A stretch of 64,000 nucleotides of DNA. Source: Streptomyces griseoluteus. GTDB taxonomy: Bacteria; Actinomycetota; Actinomycetes; Streptomycetales; Streptomycetaceae. Below, piece after piece: positions 60,015-64,000 of the stretch (within the stretch, counting starts at the first letter, position 1; each line of letters starts with the position of its first letter). The position numbers and the translations under genes are program-made. The notes under the pieces were generated by a model. The model was not told where the DNA came from. It was given only the letters and a program-made list of their open reading frames with translations, and searched no databases. The stretch spans positions 1 through 64,000 of the forward strand of contig JOBE01000029.1 of the NCBI GenBank assembly GCA_000717735.1, read 5' to 3'.

Positions 60015-60746
60015 TCAATCGCCATTGTTTTTAGAAGCTTCGACCACGACGCAGCACTCCCCCGGCCGTGCGTCCATGCGGGCGCGGACGGGACCGTCCA
60101 CGCCGAGCAGCCCTTCGAGGAGGGCGAGGTTCATGCCGCAGACGAGCGGCGGGAAGCGTTCGGCGACGGCATGGAAGGGACAGTTGCGCATACGGACGAC
60201 GGGGGCGCCCCCCTGCGCCCCGGCGGCGGCCTCCCCGCCCGGCCCGGCCGCCCCTTCGGAATCCCCAGGTCCGGTCGGGCCACCCTCCAGGTGCGGTTCG
60301 TAACCTCGCGCGGCCAGCACCTCCATGGCCTCTTCAAGGCCGCCGCAGGGCGCCTCGGAACCGCGCAGGGCCTCGCCCCGGTGGCGCGCGGCAGCGCAGA
60401 GCCCGGCATCGAGGCCGGCCTGCTCGGCGGCCTCGGCCAACAGCTCGGCGGCGGTGCGGTAGTCACGGGCGGGCAGCGACACCGAACGCTCGACCCGCGC
60501 TCGCGTGTACACCTTGGCGGGGCGGCCCGCCCCCGGCCCCGAACGGCCGGTCAGTCGGCGACTGCCGCTCTCGAGCAGCCCCGCCTCGGTCAGCCGGTCC
60601 AGGTGGTGCGCGGCGAGCGTGCGCGCCACTCCGGCCGCCTCTGCGGCCTCGTTGCGGCCGACTTCACGGCCCTGCGCCGCCACGTACTCGTACAGGCGGC
60701 GGCGCACCGGATCCTGCAGTACCGCGATCACGTCGATGTCCTTCAC
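60015..60746 (-). CDS. ArsR-like (COG2345) regulator with C-terminal Cys cluster
   Basis: The 243-aa protein has a winged HTH at about residues 5-75 (DPVRRRLYEYVAAQGREVGR, NEAAEAAGVARTLAAHHLDR) and a C-terminal domain with NCPFHAVAERFPPLVCGMNL and PGECCVVV. The Cys arrangement matches SufR-like/COG2345 proteins, some of which bind an Fe-S cluster. It probably regulates itself and the DUF3291 gene. TTCTA...TAGAA around 60753-60785 is a possible operator. Confidence 0.85.
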   Translation of the reverse strand: MKDIDVIAVLQDPVRRRLYEYVAAQGREVGRNEAAEAAGVARTLAAHHLDRLTEAGLLESGSRRLTGRSGPGAGRPAKVYTRARVERSVSLPARDYRTAAELLAEAAEQAGLDAGLCAAARHRGEALRGSEAPCGGLEEAMEVLAARGYEPHLEGGPTGPGDSEGAAGPGGEAAAGAQGGAPVVRMRNCPFHAVAERFPPLVCGMNLALLEGLLGVDGPVRARMDARPGECCVVVEASKNNGD

Positions 60747-60790
60747 CTGGCCATTCTAGGAACAACGCAGATTGGACATAGAACGACGAG

Positions 60791-60855
60791 GGTCAGGTCA
60801 GGTCAGGTCAGGTCAGGTCAGGTCAGGTCAGGTCAGGTCAGGTCAGGTCAGGTCA
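60791..60855. repeat. Pentamer tandem repeat (13 units) at a stop codon
   Basis: Thirteen perfect copies of GGTCA; on the coding strand of the LRV gene the unit is TGACC. The LRV stop codon (60853-60855) is the TGA of the first unit, so TGA recurs every 5 nt in all three frames. Confidence 0.95.
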
Positions 60856-62244
60856 GGCGGGAACGCCGGCCCGGTCCATGACGGCGGCCATCTCGTCCTC
60901 GGGGAGAGCGGGGTTGGCGCCTGCGCTGGAGGCCAGTTCGGGGATGTGCAGCGCCTCGCGGAGGCGGTCGAGCGGGAGGCGCGGGTCGCGGGCCGCCGCC
61001 TGGCGTGTCCACACGGCGGGGTCATGGCTGAGCCGTTCGATCAGTACGGGTGTGGCGGCGGGGTCCCGGACGGCCAGCCGACGGTAGTTCCCGTCCGGAT
61101 GGTCCGCGTAGCGCGCGGCGAGCCCCTCCCGGGGAAAGCGGGGGTGCGTCTCCGCGATCCAGGCGGAGAACGTCCCGCCGAACCGGGCGAACACACGCAT
61201 CAGGACCTCCTCCGGGGTGTCGGGGTGGCACCTGCCCAAGACCTCGTCCACCACGGGGTCCTCGGTGCGCGCAAGCCGGTGCAGGAGGTCGGGCGGCAGG
61301 TGGGGGCTCTGGGCGGCGGCGCGCCGGAGCAGCGGGTGGGCGGAGGTCGCTGCCCGGCGCAGCACCTGGGGGTCGGCGAGACCGCCCCGTACCCACTCCA
61401 CGTCCCCTCTGGAGAAGGCCTCCACCGGGAAGTCGATCGCCATGCGCCGTGTCTCGTCCAGTTCAGGCCTGAGAGAGACCGTGAGCCGTACGGCGACCTC
61501 GGGGTCGACGGCGAGTCGCTCCACGAGGTCGGCGGGCAGCGACGGGTTCTCGGCAAGGGCCTCCAGGTGCGTCCGCTCGGCGACGCACCGCTCGACGTCG
61601 GCGCGGTCGAGGAGCCCGCGGCGCAGCACCTCGGCGGCGGACCGCGGATCCCGGAGGAGGTCGGCGGTGAGTCGTGCGTCGCGCCGGCACTCCCACAGTG
61701 CGGCGGTCCGCCGCACCTCCGGATCGGGGTCGGCGAGCAGCGCCGATCGGTCACCCGGCGGCAGGACCTCCCATGCGCGTACCGCTCTCCGGCGCGCCGC
61801 CGGATCGTGGTGCGTGGCCAGTGAGACCACGAAGGACGGCGCCAGATGGGGCGACTCCAGCAGGGCCGCCCGTACGGAACGGTCGGGGTCGTCGAGCAGG
61901 CGGGCGCATACGGCGTCCGGCAGCGGCGCGACCTTCGTACGCGGGTCGTACACCTCGGGTCCGTACGCGAGAGCCGTCCGCACCCTGAGGGAAGGGTCGT
62001 CCACGAGCCGGGCCCGCTGCGCGGGCTCGGCCCCGGCACTCCTCGCGAACTCCATCCGAGCGCCCGGGACCGGGTGGGCCAGGATCACCGCGACGGCCGG
62101 CTCGGGAAGCCCGGCCCGCTGGAGGGCGAGCCGGGGCGGCCCGTAACCGCCGCCGTCGAAAGCGAGCAGCCGAAGCAACAGCTCCGCCGGCAACGCCTGA
62201 TTGCCGGCGACGCCGTCCAGTGCGGATGCGTGGAACGCGCCCAT
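60853..62244 (-). CDS. Leucine-rich-repeat-variant (LRV) protein
   Basis: The 463-aa all-helical repeat protein has about 24-residue units such as LAENPSLPADLVERLAVDPE and AVRLTVSL, SPHLPPDLLHRLARTEDPVV, and DPDRSVRAALLESPHLAPSF, typical of LRV/HEAT-like repeats. I prefer the ATG at 62244 (MGAFHASALDG, GGGAG 4 nt upstream). A longer form from 62331 would add a Gly-Gln-Pro collagen-like repeat encoded by the 9-mer array. Such proteins mediate protein contacts; no partner is evident. The stop codon opens a 13-unit TGACC array. Confidence 0.82.
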   Translation of the reverse strand: MGAFHASALDGVAGNQALPAELLLRLLAFDGGGYGPPRLALQRAGLPEPAVAVILAHPVPGARMEFARSAGAEPAQRARLVDDPSLRVRTALAYGPEVYDPRTKVAPLPDAVCARLLDDPDRSVRAALLESPHLAPSFVVSLATHHDPAARRRAVRAWEVLPPGDRSALLADPDPEVRRTAALWECRRDARLTADLLRDPRSAAEVLRRGLLDRADVERCVAERTHLEALAENPSLPADLVERLAVDPEVAVRLTVSLRPELDETRRMAIDFPVEAFSRGDVEWVRGGLADPQVLRRAATSAHPLLRRAAAQSPHLPPDLLHRLARTEDPVVDEVLGRCHPDTPEEVLMRVFARFGGTFSAWIAETHPRFPREGLAARYADHPDGNYRRLAVRDPAATPVLIERLSHDPAVWTRQAAARDPRLPLDRLREALHIPELASSAGANPALPEDEMAAVMDRAGVPA

Positions 62245-62262
62245 GACTCCCTGCCCCTGTAT

Positions 62263-62325
62263 CTGGCCCGGCTGGCCCGGCTGGCCCGGCTGGCCCGGCT
62301 GGCCCGGCTGGCCCGGCTGGCCCGC
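62263..62325. repeat. 9-mer tandem repeat upstream of the LRV gene
   Basis: Seven units of CTGGCCCGG (last unit one base off). On the minus strand and in frame with the LRV gene they encode Gly-Gln-Pro repeats, but only if translation begins at 62331 rather than 62244. Confidence 0.9.
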
Positions 62326-62451
62326 GACCATGATCCCCCTGCTTGGCCAGTCCAGGGCGGCACATGGGTGCCGCACCACGTCGCAGCGGCTGCAGGTCGC
62401 CCGGCGTCCTGCCCCTCCCGCATGGCTCAGCGGCCCGATCCCGCTGGAGCA

Positions 62452-62823
62452 TCAGGTTCTAGGGGAGTCGTCGGAGTCGACCGCGAACGTCTTGCCTTCG
62501 ATGCCTGACCGGGTGACGCCGTCGACTGCCACACAGATACCGAGGACGCGATCGTGGCCGGTCCAGCCATTGATGCGGCCACGGTTACTGCTGATCTGCA
62601 CCCGCTTCCTGACGGGGTCCACGGATGACACCAAGTGCAAGTAGACCGTCCCGGCGACACGGGCGAGGACGATGTCCCCGACCTCCAACTTCGACGGGTC
62701 GGCCGGAGCAACGACCACTTGCTGCCGACTGCGTATCAGCGGGACCATCGAGGAGCCGCTGGGCCGGAACGTCACGGTGGCGCCGTCAGCAACTCTGCCC
62801 GCCACTGCATCCAACGCACCCAT
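62452..62823 (-). CDS. S24/S26-like protein
   Basis: The 123-aa protein has the Ser motif PSGSSMVPLI (about residues 21-30), followed by VVVAPADPSKLEVGDIVLAR and NRGRINGWT, matching the S24/S26 signal-peptidase/LexA-like fold. A catalytic Lys at the usual place is not certain (RKRVQ). It has no membrane anchor, unlike signal peptidases. Similar stand-alone proteins occur in actinobacteria without known role. The ATG at 62823 is clear. Confidence 0.72.
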   Translation of the reverse strand: MGALDAVAGRVADGATVTFRPSGSSMVPLIRSRQQVVVAPADPSKLEVGDIVLARVAGTVYLHLVSSVDPVRKRVQISSNRGRINGWTGHDRVLGICVAVDGVTRSGIEGKTFAVDSDDSPRT

Positions 62824-62989
62824 CCGGTGATCGTGGCAGATTCCCCTGCATCACCCCACCGATTTGCGGTCACCCCGATCGCCGGCCTGGACATGTCGGC
62901 GGCCACGAGGCGCGGCACATGCCAACCGGTGCCGGCCCTCGTGGGGCGAACTCGCGTGTGCCCCCGCCCGGACTCCGAGCACACCTCTC

Positions 62990-63787
62990 TCACTGAACGG
63001 CCGACTGCGTGGCGCGGATGGCGCGTGGGGCGGCGCCGAGTTCGCGGCGGCAGGTCTTGTTGAAGGCCTGGAGGTCGGGGATGCCCACGGCGGCCGCGAT
63101 CGCCGGGATGGACAGCGTGGTCGCGCGCAGGAAGTGGCCGGCCCGCTCCATCCGCCGGGCTCGGATGTAGCCGACGACGGTCTCGCCGATCGTGGCTCGA
63201 AAGAGGCGGGTCAGGTGGTTGTGCGAGACACCGACGGCCCGGGCGATCTCGGGCACGGTGAGGGGCTCCGCGAGCCGCTCTTCGATGAGCGCGGTCGCGG
63301 CCGCCAAGGCCGGATGCGCGGACGGCGCGTTGGCCTGCCTGCCCTCCACACGAGCCGGGTTCAGCTGGGCGACCCGCCACAGGGCGGCCCACACCTCGGC
63401 AGTCGCCCGGGCCGGGGCGCTCGGCCAGACCGCGAGCGCCTGCCGCAACTGTGCGGTGAGCGACGCGAGTTCTGCACCCGCGTGCTGGATCAGCGGAAGG
63501 CTGAGGGGTGTCCCGGTCGAAGCAAGTCGCAGGTGCACGTAGAGGTGTTGGGAGCGGCCGCGATAGGTATAGCGGGCCTGTGTGCCAGGGGGAATCAGGC
63601 TGACCCGGCCGGGACGGATCGCATGGCCGGTGCCGTCGACCCGCAAGTCCGCCTCGTAGTCGTAGAGATGGAACTGCCACAGGTCCGGTAGAAGGAATTC
63701 GTCCACGTGGCCGGCGGGTCCGTGCACGCCCATGCCGACGGCGGCGAGCACCGGCGGCTCGTCGAGACGGGCTCGAACCTTCTCCAT
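62990..63787 (-). CDS. AraC-family transcriptional regulator
   Basis: The 265-aa regulator has an N-terminal cupin-like sensing domain (about 25-105, WQFHLYDYEADLRVDG, RVSLIPPGTQARYTYRGRSQ) and a C-terminal double HTH (about 170-262) with LTVPEIARAVGVSHNHLTRL and IPAIAAAVGIPDLQAFNKTC. The ATG at 63787 (MEKVRARL) was chosen. It adjoins the GH31 fragment at the window edge and might have controlled a sugar-utilisation gene there. Confidence 0.88.
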   Translation of the reverse strand: MEKVRARLDEPPVLAAVGMGVHGPAGHVDEFLLPDLWQFHLYDYEADLRVDGTGHAIRPGRVSLIPPGTQARYTYRGRSQHLYVHLRLASTGTPLSLPLIQHAGAELASLTAQLRQALAVWPSAPARATAEVWAALWRVAQLNPARVEGRQANAPSAHPALAAATALIEERLAEPLTVPEIARAVGVSHNHLTRLFRATIGETVVGYIRARRMERAGHFLRATTLSIPAIAAAVGIPDLQAFNKTCRRELGAAPRAIRATQSAVQ

Positions 63788-63852
63788 GGACCCGTTTTCT
63801 ACCAAGGGGATGTGAGGTGATCAACCGCGCAGCAGTGAATATCGACCAGTAG

Positions 63853-64000
63853 GGGGCGGGACCGGTCCACACGCCGGGTCCGATGGCCGCACCCGGCGTG
63901 GTCGGCCACCGGCCCCAGGACGAACTGCTCGCCCTCGCCCGGAAGTACCACCGGCGCGGCCTGCCCCTGGCCACCGTCGTCTACGACTTCTTCCACTGGA
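63853..64000 (+). pseudogene. GH31 glycoside hydrolase fragment, N-terminus missing
   Basis: After a TAG at 63850-63852 the frame is open to the window end and reads HRPQDELLALARKYHRRGLP and LATVVYDFFHW, the start of the GH31 TIM barrel. Complete GH31 enzymes have about 200-400 residues before this point; here the frame allows about 20-30. So it is a 5'-truncated gene unless sequence right of the window shows otherwise. Confidence 0.55.

Overview
The window reads as the chromosome of a Streptomyces (or close streptomycete). GC content is very high with G/C at third codon positions, many starts are GTG, adjacent genes in operons overlap by 4 nt (ATGA/GTGA), and the families are typical streptomycete ones (DUF5997, DUF5133, ANTAR/GAF, COG2345 regulators, ROK kinases, LacI regulators, sugar ABC importers without their own ATPase). 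I see no rRNA, tRNA, CRISPR array, phage module or intact transposase. The mobile DNA I can support is three short CTAG-ended palindromic elements.

Layout. 0-4.4 kb: a LysR-type effector-domain protein without HTH, divergent from a DUF5997 gene; a universal stress protein; a two-domain VOC protein; a small membrane protein; and a degraded-looking hypothetical locus. 4.4-9.5 kb: five-gene nickel-type ABC importer (nikABCDE-like) behind a palindrome that matches the Streptomyces Nur box. 9.6-12.9 kb: two acyl-CoA dehydrogenases and a quinone oxidoreductase behind a double TetR-like operator. 13-15.5 kb: XRE-cupin regulator divergent from a thioredoxin-reductase-like flavoprotein, then a VOC protein. 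15.6-18.5 kb: GntR regulator, SIS protein and PIG-L deacetylase. 18.5-22.2 kb: alpha/beta hydrolase and an osmoprotectant-type importer (two permeases and a binding protein, no ATPase). 22.5-24 kb: VOC protein and NAD synthetase. 24-29 kb: an unusual operon of two molybdopterin (sulfite-oxidase-like) enzymes with a STAND ATPase between them. 29-32.3 kb: gluABCD-like amino-acid importer. 32.6-37.4 kb: cNMP-binding protein, carboxyltransferase, TrmO-like protein, membrane protein and TPR protein.

37.5-55.6 kb is mainly polysaccharide use. A secreted GH8 enzyme sits behind a 35-bp perfect palindrome. Then come a truncated AI-2E permease, a YbdK-type ligase, and an SDR overlapping a small protein that closely resembles the beta-sandwich of eukaryotic RhoGDI. 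From 43 to 55.6 kb lies a mannan catabolism cluster: secreted GH5 mannanase with a CBM10-like tail, LacI regulator, binding protein and two permeases, GH2 beta-mannosidase, second LacI regulator, ManA and a ROK sugar kinase. The inferred flow is mannan to manno-oligosaccharides (mannanase), import, mannose (beta-mannosidase), mannose-6-P (ROK kinase) and fructose-6-P (ManA). Copies of a GACAACGTTGTC operator tie the pieces together.

55.6-64 kb is a looser region with decay: a STAS-like gene with a nonsense codon, a frameshifted GAF/ANTAR gene and a GH31 fragment at the right edge. It also holds a DUF5133 protein, small conserved proteins, a COG2345 regulator with a DUF3291 gene, an LRV-repeat protein, an S24/S26-like protein and an AraC regulator.

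Most notable signals: the bacterial RhoGDI-like protein at 42256-42771; four genes (trmO-like, mannanase, manA, LRV) whose TGA stop is the first TGA of a short tandem repeat; the molybdopterin/STAND operon; the nested palindromes at nikA; and the missing ATPase next to a MITE-like element in the osmoprotectant locus.
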